Shown in pieces: positions 11,187 to 22,089 of a stretch of DNA of 64,000 bases. Under the pieces are notes generated by a model. That model searched no databases. It was given only the letters and a program-made list of their open reading frames with translations, and was not told the origin of the DNA. The position numbers and the translations under genes are program-made. The stretch spans positions 12,604,001 to 12,668,000 of the forward strand of contig JARKIP010000053.1 of NCBI GenBank assembly GCA_029990175.1, in the 5' to 3' direction. This DNA comes from Petunia secreta (Eukaryota > Streptophyta > Magnoliopsida > Solanales > Solanaceae). Position 1 is the first letter of the stretch; every line of letters begins with the position of its first letter.

Positions 11187-14023
11187 TGCTAAACACTGTA
11201 TGGCAACAACATCAGGGGGTGGAGCAATGGTGAGAGTGTGGAGGAAGCTTCAAGAGCTTAAGGAGAGCCTTCATGAGTTGAACTCCTACATGGCCTCATA
11301 TAGCAAGAAGCTGGAACAAACCAGGAAAGCATTGGAGATAGTTCAAGCTAGGCTAGCCACTCAGACTACTGATGATGCCTTGATCATCCAGGAAAACCAA
11401 CTACTGCTAGATCTGAAAAAATGGAGTGGGGTGGAGGAGCAGGTGATTAGGCAAAAATCCAGAGCTACATGGATTGCCTGTGGAGACTCTAAATCTCATT
11501 ATTTCCATGCTCAGCTTAAAATGAGAACAGCCAGAAATGCCATTTCCTCTTTGTACAATGCCCAGGTATAAAGCTCACTGATCCAAAAGCCATTGAGGAG
11601 GAGTTTATTACTTTCTTCACTGGGTTAATGGGAACTGCAACAGATGAGCTTCCTTGTCCTAATACTGAGTTCATCAAGAAGGGCCCCTGTCTCAACTATC
11701 AGCAACAATGTGCACTAATCCAGGATGTCACCTCTGAAGAGATAATTGAAGCTGTTAGAGCTATGCCAAATGATAAAGCCCCTGGTGTTGATGGCTACCC
11801 TGTTGAATTCTTCTTGAAGAAATGGGAGCTGGTTAAGAATGATGTGATACAAGCAGTGCAAGAATTCTTCTTTACAAGCACACTATATCATTCTATCAGT
11901 GTTATTGCAATTGCTCTGGTGCATAAAGTCCCTTCTCCAACTTAGGTGAAGGACTTCAGACCCATTGCTTGCTGTACTACTTTGTATAAAATTATTGCAA
12001 AGGTGCTTACTAACAGACAAAAGTGGGTAGTTGATAGACTTATTGGTCAATCACAATCAGCATTCATTTAGGGTAGAAGTATAATGGATAATATTCTATT
12101 CAGCCATGAGCTTTTCAAGGTCTACTCCAGAAAAGGCCTTTCCCCTAGGTGTGTTCTGAAAATAGACCTAAGGAAAGCTTATGACACTATTGAATAGAGC
12201 TATCTGAGAGCAATGTTGAAGGATCTTTGCTTCCCTTATAAGTTTATTCACTGGATTATGGAATGTGTCACTAAAGTATCTTACTTATTGATCCTAAATG
12301 GTGGGGGGTAACCAAACCTTTCCAAGCTAAGAGAGGGCTCAGACAAGGAGACCCTATGTCTCCTTATCTCTTTTTTATTGCTATGGAATACCTACAAAGA
12401 GAGATGAACCAACTTGTTTTAAATGGTGACTTCAATTCCACCCAAAGTGCAGGAAGTTTGGAGTTACTCATATCTGTTTTACAGATGATTTGCTAATGTT
12501 TTGTAGAGATGACATAATCTTTGTGAGGTTACTGCTTAACACCTTTAATAGGTTCTCAAGAGCCTCTGGTCTTGTAGCAAACAATGAGAAGAGTTCATTA
12601 TACATATCTGGAGTGTCTCCTAGTACAAAGCAAGAATTGTTATAGGAGCTTGGGTTTCAAGAAGGGGAACTCCCATTCAGATACTTGGGGGTTCCATTAT
12701 CTGCTAAGAAGCTGACTGTCAGCCAGTGTTGGCCTATTTTAAAAAAGATACTAGCTAAGGTCAATTGCTGGACAGCTATACTGCTAGCTTATGCAGGAAG
12801 ATTACAGCTTATCAAATCAGTTCTATTTGGGGTCCAAACATATTGGGCTCAAGTGTTTGTCTTACCAAAAAAGGTGATGAAGGCCATTGAAATAGTATGC
12901 AGAACCTTTCTCTAGATAGGAAAAAGTGTTGTATCAAAAAAAGCTGTAGTTGCTTGGGAAAAAGTGTGCCTACCTGGTGCTGCAGGTGGACTCAATGTCA
13001 CCAACTTAATACTATGGAACAGGGCAGCTATAACTAAGCACCTCTGGGCAATTGCACTGAAAAAAGACTGTTTATGGATCAAATGAGTCCATACCTATTA
13101 CATAAAGAAGCAGACAATAGAACTATGTAATATCCCTAAAGATGCAACTTGGATTGTCAGGGAAATTATTGAAGCTAGACAACAGGTCATGGCTTCCACT
13201 CTACTTCAGGGGTCCCTGGTTGATAGACTAAGAATATTGCAGCAGGCTAATGACAAGCTTTCAATCAGGAAGTTATACCTAATGTACCTACCTCAGCATC
13301 CAAAGGTACAATGGAAGAGCATTATAATGTAGACCAATATTCATCCAAGGTTCAAGTTCATCTTATGGCTTGCACTTCAGAACAGACTAGCAACAGTGGA
13401 TAGGCTGCAAAAACTCAACATACAGGTACCAATGACCTGTGTGTTATGTGGGCAACAGGATGAAACACTGGACCATCTTTTCTTTGATTGTTCTTGCACA
13501 AAAGCACTATGGACTAAGCTGTTAGCTGGCTAAAAGTTCATAGAGTGATTGGCACATGGCAACAGGAGGTACAATGGGTCCGTAGAAGGGCAAAGAAGAA
13601 ATCTGGGGCTCTCATTAGCTGTGTCTTTGCTATGCTTATCTATGGCATCTGGAGAGAGAGGGACAATCTCAGATTTTAGCAGAATGTATTTGATGCTGGA
13701 AAACTCTGCAAAGATATTGTGTTGCACTTACATATTAAGACTACCACGCTGGAGGCAAGTCCTGCAACAGCTGGAGCATTGGCCTTAATAGCTTAGCTTC
13801 CTGATTAGCTAGTATTGTTTGTCTGTATTGCGAATAGCTAGTATTGTTCCTATATTAGCTAGTGCTGGTTCAGATAATGTCCTGATACTAGTTTAACGTC
13901 TAGATTGTCATTTTAGTCAGTTAGGGAGAGTGTCAGTGGTCTGCACTAGGCCTGGATATATAATGCTAAATTTTGGTATGAAATGAAATGCCTATTTACC
14001 CAAAAAAAAAAAAAAAAAAAAAA
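11187..14023 (+). mobile_element. LINE A, plus strand, nested in LINE B
   Basis: A non-LTR retrotransposon truncated at its 5' end: it begins in the linker between endonuclease and RT and ends with a poly(A) tail of about 23 nt (14000-14023). The interrupted minus-strand LINE resumes directly after the tail. I could not find a clear target duplication, so the insertion may have removed a few bases. The endonuclease and gag-like ORF1 are absent, so it cannot move by itself. Confidence 0.85.
11200..13590 (+). pseudogene. LINE A ORF2 remnant: reverse transcriptase and zinc-finger region
   Basis: In order, the sequence shows the pre-RT linker (SRATWIACGDSKSHYFHAQLK, 11450-11520), RT start (MPNDKAPGVDGYPVEFF, 11763-11815), FRPIACCTTLYKIIAKVLTNR (11955-12015), RQGDPMSPYLFF (12340-12375), the catalytic motif as FTDDLLMF where plant LINEs have FADD (12478-12500), thumb region (12660-12915) and a terminal zinc-finger domain, CVLCGQQDETLDHLFFDC (13438-13495). 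Stops at 12069, 12195, 12643, 12913, 13084 and 13330 all fit C-to-T or G-to-A change of Gln or Trp codons. There is also a frameshift between 11571 and 11628. The enzyme would have copied the LINE RNA at a nicked target. Confidence 0.85.
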
Positions 14024-14450
14024 AGCTCTGCTGATTTTTCCTTTTGCCTTCCTTGCTATGCTTCTCCATAGGCCTTGTAAATCAATTCTGTGCACTTGCA
14101 TCTATAGCCAATTCAGTGTGTTGGTCAAGCATTTTTTGGAGAAGGTACATTAAAAGAACAAATGTTCTATTGTTTCTTGACATACTCCACACAGTAGGGA
14201 TGTGTCCTCCTGTGTAATGCCCATCTTTATCAGTCTATCTCTTGTTAACAGTTTCTGTGCATTGTCAACCAGCATATAAAGCTGTGTTTAGGGACATTTG
14301 TATTATTCCAAGTCTCTCTCCACCAGCTCCATTCACTTTCAGTGCCTTTCCTCTATTGGTAACCACTCTGAATTGTGTATTTTCCATTTGTTGTCAGCCA
14401 ACCATTATGTGTATACCCAGCCTCGAATTTTCCTCTCAAAAGGAATCTTT

Positions 14451-15497
14451 CCATTCCTATATTTTAATTTGTATGAATATAGTGGATTAACACTATTATT
14501 TCTGTGCTATTTGTGAATTTAGTGTTTACAAAGATCAACACCAAAACAAATTTAATAATAAACTAAAATAAGAGCATATCTAAACTCTCGTTGAAAGTGG
14601 AGTACTTGTTTAGTATAGCAATTTGGCAGGGCCTACTAGCAGATCCCCAAAAGCTGCTAACAGTGGACGTTTATAGAAAACGTCAGGCGTCACTTTCAGT
14701 ATTTTTAAATCATTTTTCTGTGAAGAAATATTTTACCATTTAATTATAATATTAGAAATAGATGTGTCAACCATTAAACGTATTTCCAGCATTGCATTGA
14801 ACAAAATTGAACAAAAGAGAACTGGACAAAATCCGGACCCATAGATTATGAGGTGACTTTATTTTTTGGAAAAGATACCACCAAAAATTTAGGAAGTCAG
14901 TACAAGACTCAGCCGAGATTTCCATTTTTTTAGATTGTTTTACTTCCTTAATTAATGGTATATCCCTATTTTGTTGGTAAATATATGGCTAACCTTTGTG
15001 GAAATGTTATAATGGCTGTTATAATGTAAGGGCCATCTAAGAAATGGCTATTTATGTTTTTTTTTTTAATTTTTTCTTTAGTTTCACCTATTTTCTCTCT
15101 CCCACCCCCACAGCTATTATGGTCGATTTTTATAGTATCTTTATGTATCTTTCTTCCAAAATGAAAAATTACTGTTCATTTATACTTTTCTTATTTAACA
15201 TTGCTTTATTTTTTTAATTAAAGATAAAAAAAAGAAGCAGAGTAGATATAGGAGGGCTAAAAATGGAAGAGAGAGAAGGTAGAAAGATCACATACTTTTA
15301 CCAAGGGAGGTGGTTTTTAAATCTAATACATATTTATTAATGGGATTGGGATGTTCTAAAAGAGATGTGGAAAAAATGGTTATTGGATATGAGTCTTTAA
15401 AAAGGCCAGAAGGAATTGCTTAGATGCTAAGCACCTAGTGGCGGAACTATGGCAATTCAAGAGTACTCAATTGATACTCTTTCCCATAAAAATTTAA
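14451..15497. other. Intergenic DNA, no gene seen
   Basis: AT-rich sequence with short T runs near 15058 and a C-rich patch at 15100-15112. I see no coding signal or transposon ends in it. Confidence 0.5.
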
Positions 15498-15727
15498 TCC
15501 ATCTGTTTTAATTTATATGAACATATTTGACTTGATGCAGAATTTAATAAAAAAATGAAGACTTTTAAAACTTGTGATCTAAAATAAATCATAGATGTTT
15601 GTGTGACTACACATTATTTTATTAAAGGTAAAAGTGAAAATTTATTCTATATTTTAAAAGAGGTCATTCTTTTTTAAATGAACTAAAAAAGAAATAAAAT
15701 TACATAAATTGAAATGGTGAGAGTACT
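15498..15727. mobile_element. Degraded Stowaway-like MITE
   Basis: The ends read CATCTGTTTTAATTTATATGA and, inverted, CTCACCATTTCAATTTATGT. The interior (CTTTTAAAACTTGTGATCTA, then TTTGTGTGACTA) matches the interior of the MITE at 58723-58953, so it is an older copy of the same family. Confidence 0.6.
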
Positions 15728-15863
15728 ATGTATATAGGTTAAAAATTGTTCAAATAGGTTATGTATTAATCTTGACATAGAAATGATGTCACAGTCCAGT
15801 TGTCAAATGGTCTCAAAGGTTTGCTTAGGTCCCTTCTTCAGGTCTTGTCTTTAACTATATTTT

Positions 15864-16092
15864 TGTTACAAATTCAATGCATTTGTGGATGCCTTTAATG
15901 AAGCGCGTAATAAATACATGTATGAATTCAATATGTTAGTTCAGATATGTAACTCTTCGGTTGCTTTTGCAACTTATAAAAGAGATATCATTCATCCATC
16001 AATTCAGAAATAAGATAGACGATAATGAACTCTCTCCATATTCTTACTTCTCTCATCTACTTTGCTGCTACTATTACATTTTATTTAAAACA
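15864..16092 (+). repeat. Copia 5' LTR
   Basis: 229 bp, nearly identical to the 3' LTR, with scattered substitutions (for example GCCTTTAATGAAGCGCGT against GCCATTAATGAAGCACTT). A TATAAAAG motif at 15978-15985 is the likely core promoter. Confidence 0.9.
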
Positions 16093-16115
16093 CGTTATCA
16101 GCACGAAGCTCTAAT
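16093..16115 (+). other. Copia primer binding region
   Basis: CGTTATCAGCACGAAGCTC directly follows the 5' LTR where the tRNA primer should bind. It differs from the common initiator-Met site (TGGTATCAGAGC) but shares TATCAG. I do not assign the tRNA. Confidence 0.5.
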
Positions 16116-16535
16116 CTTCTCCAAATTAAGTACCAATTTCTTCCATCTGTGAGGTATTACTATATATAATTTATTTATCGCAATATATCTCATTTACAGA
16201 TAGATGTACTATATTAATTACACATATACTAAAATAATTTTTACAACAACATCATACGTTTAGATAAACAGGTTTTCATAATGCATTAATGAGCTATCAT
16301 TTTAGTTTTGAAAAGATGCTTCACAAATTTAAAGTTCTGTTATCAAAATTATTAAATCTCATTAATCTAACTTTTGGATATGATATGAAAAACTATAAAT
16401 TATCTATAATGATGGATGACATTAATTAGAAAAAAGGAAAGAGAAAAGATCAGTGTTCCCTCATGTCTGTTATAATTTATTGATTATTATTTATATAAAT
16501 TCCTAATTAATTTATTATTTTTGATAGTTTTTACT

Positions 16536-17615
16536 ATGTTAAATTTATCAAAGCTTGAATTTTTGGCACTTGACATATCCGGCAAGAACTATTTATCATG
16601 GATGCTTGATGCCGAGATACATCTGGACGCTAAAGGTCTTGGCGATACTATTAAAGAAGGAAATGAGAGATCGAGCCAAGATAAGGCGAAAGCCATGATT
16701 TTCCTTCGCCATCATCTTGATTAAGGGTTAAAAATTGAATATTTAACCGTGAAAGATCCACTAGAACTGTGGATTAATTTGAAAGAACGGTATGATCACT
16801 TGAAAGCTATGGTACTACCAAAGGCTCGTGATGAATGGATTCATTTACGGTTACAGGATTTTAAAACCGTAACAGATTATAATTCTGTTGTCTTTAGAAT
16901 AAGTTCTCAATTAAAATTATGTGGAGAACCTATTGATGATGATGCCTTATTGGAAAAAACACTTTCCACATTTCATGCATCAAATATGGTGTTACTGCAG
17001 CAATACCGTGAAAAGGTATTCAAAAAATATTCTGACTTGATCTCATGCTTTCTGGTGGCTGAGCAACATAATTCCATGTGGATCAAAAATTATGAAGCCC
17101 ACCCCACTAGATATGTTCCGTTCCCTAATGTGAATGTGGGAGCACATGCTCCATTTCTTGAGGCGAATGTGGTAGCAATAAATAATATGCCTGAAAGAAG
17201 GCAAAATAATTACCGTGGTAAAGGCCATGGTCGTGGGCCCGGCAAGAGACGAAATAATAATCGTCGTCACGGTGGAAATAAATATGAGAACAATAAGAGT
17301 TCTCAAGCTAATCCTTCAAAAGGAAAGAATAATAACATATGCCATCGATGTGGTGTGAAAGGTCATTGGGCAAACATTTGTCGTACGCCTGAACATTTTG
17401 TCAAGCTTTATCAAGCTTCGCTCAAAAGAAATGAAAATAATGTGGAGACACATTTAACCTTTCAAAATAATGACAATGGGACACATCTGACACATCTTGC
17501 TGACAAGCATGATGAGATTGAGGCGTATCTTGCCGTGAAAGATGATGATGTTTTTGAAGGCCTCCCAAATATTACCCATTTAGAAGCTGGAGACTTCTTT
17601 GAGAATCGTAACTGA
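16536..17615 (+). pseudogene. Copia gag (nucleocapsid/capsid)
   Basis: The capsid region opens with LSKLEFLALDISGKNYLSWM, typical of copia gag, and continues through WINLKERYDHLKAMVLPKAR. A basic linker and a zinc knuckle follow, CHRCGVKGHWANIC (C-X2-C-X4-H-X4-C) at about 17340-17382. One TAA at 16722 breaks the frame after the first 67 residues; the rest (16749-17615) is open for 288 residues. Gag would package the element RNA into virus-like particles. Protease follows about 200 bp downstream. Confidence 0.85.
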
Positions 17616-17799
17616 AGAACTGACATTGTAACTGGAGAATAAAATTAATAAAGAATAATGTCTTTACTTTTTATGTTTTAAAGTTTGAAAAAAATGTCAT
17701 ATTTAATTATGTTTCAATGTTTAAAAGTACTTTTCTTGTACTTTATTTTATTCAATATTTCTTACTATGTAATTTGTCTTTTTATGAAGAAAATAGAAA

Positions 17800-18137
17800 T
17801 TTCCCAGTCTTCAGTTGGATTTAAGCTCAACAACAAAGATATTTGTCTCCTGGATAGTGCTACAACGCACAAAATTCTAAAAGATAAGAGATATTTCTCT
17901 TATTTGGTTATGAGAAAAGCCAATGTTAATACAATAAGTGGTAGTACAAGATTGATTGAAGGCTCTGAAAAAGCCAAGTTACTATTACCTGGAGGAACAT
18001 ATTTGGCTATTGATGAAGCCTTATATTTTATTAAGTCTCAAAGAAACCTGTTAAGTTTCAAAGATATATGCCAAAACGGCTATCATATTGAGACTAAAAC
18101 TGATGGAAAGATTGAATATCTCATATTACTACAATGA
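17800..18137 (+). pseudogene. Copia aspartic protease
   Basis: The motif CLLDSATTHKIL (D-S-A) at about 17850 is the copia protease active site, and the following segment (TISGSTRLIEG...LPGGTYLAIDEALY) is the usual continuation. The frame closes with a stop just before the GAG-pre-integrase segment starting at 18134, so the gag-pol fusion is broken here. It would cut the polyprotein during particle maturation. Confidence 0.75.
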
Positions 18138-19177
18138 TAGCGGGTGAGAAATATGTGCTTGAAAAGCTCCCCGCACTTTCCTCTGGCTTGTACTACACAA
18201 GCATTGGCAGAGTTGAATCACATGCCATAGTAAACAAAACGTTTACCAAATCAAATGATTTTATTATTTGGCATGACCAGTTGGGCCATCCCGGTTATAA
18301 TATGATGCGCAATATAATTGAGAATTCACATGGGCATACATTGAAGAACCAAAAGATTCTTCAATTTAAAGAATTCTCTTGTGCTGCCTGTTCTCAAGGA
18401 AAATTAATTACTAAAGCAACTAAAGTTGGGACAAGGATCCCTGCATTTCTAGAACGTATACAGGGTGATATATGTGGGCCCATAGACCCTCCATGTGGAC
18501 CATTCAAATATTTTATGGTTTTAATAGATGCATCTACAAGATGGTCACATGTGTGCTTATTATCAACTCGCAATATGACATTTGCGAGGTTGCTTGCTCA
18601 AATAATAAGATTGAGAGCACAATTTCCAGATTATGCGATTAAGACAATTCGTCTTGATAATGCTGCTGAGTTTACTTCTCAAGCATTTAATGATTATTAT
18701 ATGTCAACTGGGATTACAGTTGAATATCTTGTTGCTCATGTTCATGCTCAAAATGGTCTAGCAGAATCATTTATCAAAAGCCTCCAATTAATGGCTAGAC
18801 CAATGCTTATAAGAACAAAATTACATATTTGGGTATGGGGACATGCTATTTTGCATGCAATAGTCCTTGTTTGGATAAGGCCGACAAGTTATCATAAATT
18901 CTCCCTATTATAATTGGCTTTTGGTCAGGAGCCAAATATTTCCCATCTTAAAATTTTTGGATGTGCGGTATATGTGCCGATTGCTCCACCACACCGCACA
19001 AAGATGGGACCCCAAAGAAGGTTGGGGATATATGTTGGGTATGAATCTCCGTCTACTATTAAATATCTTGAGCCCATAATAGGAGATTTATTCACATCAA
19101 GATTTGCTTACTGTCATTTTGATGAATCAGTTTTCCCAACATTAGAGGGAGAGAATAAGCAGCTGGAAAAAAAATAG
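18134..19177 (+). pseudogene. Copia integrase
   Basis: A GAG-pre-integrase zinc-binding segment, IWHDQLGHPGYNMMRNI...CAACSQGK (18265-18410), precedes the integrase core. The catalytic Asp-Asp-Glu residues are visible in GDICGPIDPP (about 18465), RLDNAAEF (about 18650) and NGLAESFIK (about 18750). The trailing segment FGCAVYVPIAPP at 18956-18990 is also typical. A TAA at 18911 separates the core from this C-terminal region. It would insert the cDNA into the chromosome. Confidence 0.85.
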
Positions 19178-19668
19178 ATTGGAATGCATTAACACTATCT
19201 CATTTAGATCCTCGTACAAATCAGTGTGAACTTGAAGTTCAAAAGATAGTGTATTTGCAAAATATTGCAAATCAACTGCCAGATGCATTCACTGACCTAC
19301 CAAGGGTAACTAAATCCCATATTCCAGCTGCAAATGCTCCAATTCGAGTTGATATCCCGGTAGGGCAACCTATTTGTGCAAGTAAGTCTAAGGCACGCCT
19401 AAAGTGTGGTAGACCACCCGATTCCAAAGATAAAAATCCTTGAAAAAGAAAAGGAGCAAATGATCAAAAAGATCATACTACGGAGGTAATTGCTCAAAAC
19501 GAGCATAAAAACATAATAACTAATAAGACCTCTTTAAGAAAGGCTCGGGTACCTGAAAATAATGAAATTGAAGAGATCTCAATAAGTTATGTCTCTACGG
19601 GAAAACTATGGAACCAGAATAATATTGTTGTCGACAACAGTTTTGCATATAATGTTGCTGTTGAGATA

Positions 19669-20572
19669 ATGCAACAAAACGAGGATCTTGAACCAAAATC
19701 TGTCGATGAATGTAGACAGAGAAATGACTGGCCAAAATGGAAAGATGCAATTAAAGCAGAATTGACTTCACTTGATAAACGTGAAGATTTCGGACTAATC
19801 GTTCGATCACCTGAAGGTGTAAAGCCAATGGGGATACAAATGGGTATTTGTGCGAAAACGAAATGAGAAAAATGAAGTCGTTAGATATAAAGCACGACTT
19901 GTAGTACAAGGATTTTTGCAGCGACCTGACATAGATTATATGGAGACATATTCTCCTGTGGTGGTTGCAATCACCTTCAGTTACCTTGTATGTCTGGCAG
20001 TACAAGAAAAGCTTGAGATGCATCTAATGGATGTTGTCACAACCTATTTATATGGCTCATTAGACAATGAAATTTTTATGAAAATCTCTAAAGGATTTCA
20101 AATGCTTGAAGCATTTAAAGGTTCCTGAGAAGCTTGTTCAATAAAACTTCAGAAATTCTTATACGGATTAAAACAATCGGGCCATATGTGGTATAATCGC
20201 TTTAGTGAATACCTATTGAAAGAAGGATATAAAAATGATCCAATTTGTCCTTGTGTTTTTATAAAAAGATTTGGATCTGAAATTGTCATAATAGTTGTGT
20301 ATTTTGATGACTTGAATATTATTGGAATTCATGAAGCACTCACAAATACTATGGAGTCTTTGAAGAAAGAGTTTGAAATAAAAGACCTTGGAAAGACTAA
20401 GTTTTGCCTTGGTCTACAAATTGAACATTTGACAAAAGGAATATTTCTCCATCAATCAACATATATTGAAAAGATTCTTAAGAGGTTTTATATGGATAAA
20501 TCACATCCTTTGAGAACCCCGATGGTTGTGAGGTCGGTTGATGTAAATAAAGATCCATTTCGACCTTGTGAA
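19669..20572 (+). pseudogene. Copia reverse transcriptase, N-terminal part
   Basis: The sequence runs CRQRNDWPKWKDAIKAEL, RYKARLVVQGFLQRPDIDYMETYSPVV and the active site VVYFDDLNIIG where YVDD is usual. Frameshifts or stops occur near 19866 and 20128. The coding is cut at PFRPCE (20572) by the hAT element and resumes at 25078. A decayed linker with stop codons covers 19178-19668. Confidence 0.85.
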
Positions 20573-20829
20573 TAGGGGTGGGCATTCGGAATTTCGGTTC
20601 GGGTTCGGTATTTTTAAGTTCGGAATTTCGATTTTCGGTTGTTGAATGTTAATACCAAATACCAAACAAAAATTTATTCGGTTCGGTTCGGTTTATTGTT
20701 ATTCGGTTCGATTATTTCGGTACGGTTTCGGTTTTGTAATTCGGTTTTCATTTCAATTTTTTACACTCAATTTATTTCATTTCAACAACCACCACAATAA
20801 TTTTACAAAATTACAAGTTATAACAGCTT

Positions 20830-21425
20830 AAAATCAGCACTGTAGTAGTCCAATTTAGACTATCCAAAACAGCACTAACAGAAGCAAAAAACTGCACCAG
20901 ATGTTGTCCGAAAACTGCACAACAGCTGTCCAAAACTGCACCCATCAACAGCTAAAAAACTACACCTAACATCAGTCCAAAAACAGCACAAGCAGCTGTC
21001 ATAAAACAGCATCAGCAACAGCTAAAAACTGCACCTTCAGTTGTTAAAAAACTGCACATGCAGCTGTTAAAAATCTGCACCTGCAACTGTTAAAAATCTG
21101 CGCCTTCAGCTGTTAAAAAACTGCACCTGCAGCTAGTTAAAAACTGCACCAATAGCAGTCCAAAACAGAACTAATAGCAGTTCCAAAACAACACTAGCGA
21201 CAGTAAAACAAGCTGCACAAGCAACAGTTTAAAAACAGCAGCGAGGGAGTTTAAAAACAGCAGCGATGGAGTTAAAAAACCAGCAGGTATGCTGTATGCA
21301 GTTCAAAACAGCAGCTAACATCAACAATTCACACATCATAACATCAGCTAGCATCAACAACTCACAACAATAGCTAGCATCAACAACTCACAGCAGCAAC
21401 TAGCATCAACAACAGTTTAAACTTT
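20830..21425. repeat. hAT subterminal degenerate repeat array
   Basis: Roughly 20 degenerate copies of a motif of about 25-30 bp around AACTGCACCTGCAGCTGTTA (variants with AACAGCA and CATCAACAGC) fill about 600 bp next to the 3' terminus of the hAT. Arrays of short motifs near hAT ends are typical transposase-binding regions, but this one is long. Confidence 0.65.
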
Positions 21426-22089
21426 AAAGAAATCAGACCGAGCAATAATAGAGTTTCCCAGCCAGGGACATCACGACTGATAAAGTTTAATCCATTACAA
21501 ACATAAGGTTTAATCCATTACCAAATCCATCAACAACCAAATACAAAAGATAATAAATTAGTCTTGTTACTAATTAAGTCTAACATACATCACCAAATCA
21601 AAATAACACTACTTAGAAGTTGCAACATATTGACTTTAAGGTTGAAGGATTATCTTAAACTCTTGTTGGCGTTCAAGACATCTCTTATAATGATGTTTCA
21701 AATCACTTGTGCCATTATTTTTTGGATGACAATGAAAATCCCTACCACATAACTTGCACTTTGCTAAGCGCACTTCTTCACCATCTTGAATAATGTCAAA
21801 ATGTTCTCAAATGAATGAGCGAGCTTTTGGAGCACGAGGCATGGTTGAACTTGAACCTAATAAACAATAAAAATTCAAAAAATAGTAAGAACATTATCAA
21901 ACTAAATTAGATTATTATAAAATAGGTAGAAACTTATTTATTCTTACCACATCTTGCAAGATGCAAGCTATACATCAACAATGGAAGAATCTCGTCCACT
22001 ATTTGCTATTTCTAAAAATAATAATGAAAAAAATTAGCCATACAACATAAATAAGTAAATCATTCAACACTACAATACATACAAAGTAC

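Larger units (their letters stand above)
10773..14431 (-). mobile_element. LINE B, minus strand, 5'-truncated, split by LINE A
   Basis: A perfect 19-bp target duplication (CCTCTCAAAAGGAATCTTT) flanks it at 10754-10772 and 14432-14450. The minus strand carries a decayed zinc-binding reverse-transcriptase C-terminal region: about 14250-14025 reads LLTRDRLIKMG...LLCGVCQETIEHLFF, and the continuation at 11196-10960 reads MVYQIWKARNEALW followed by a basic tail. The two pieces belong together, with LINE A between them. Only the last part of ORF2 was inserted, as usual for incomplete reverse transcription of LINEs. An in-frame stop after EHLFF shows decay. Confidence 0.85.

Noticed and set aside
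14242..14516. Two plus-strand frames of 72-82 residues
   Set aside because: The minus strand here encodes the zinc-finger region of LINE B, so these are shadows.
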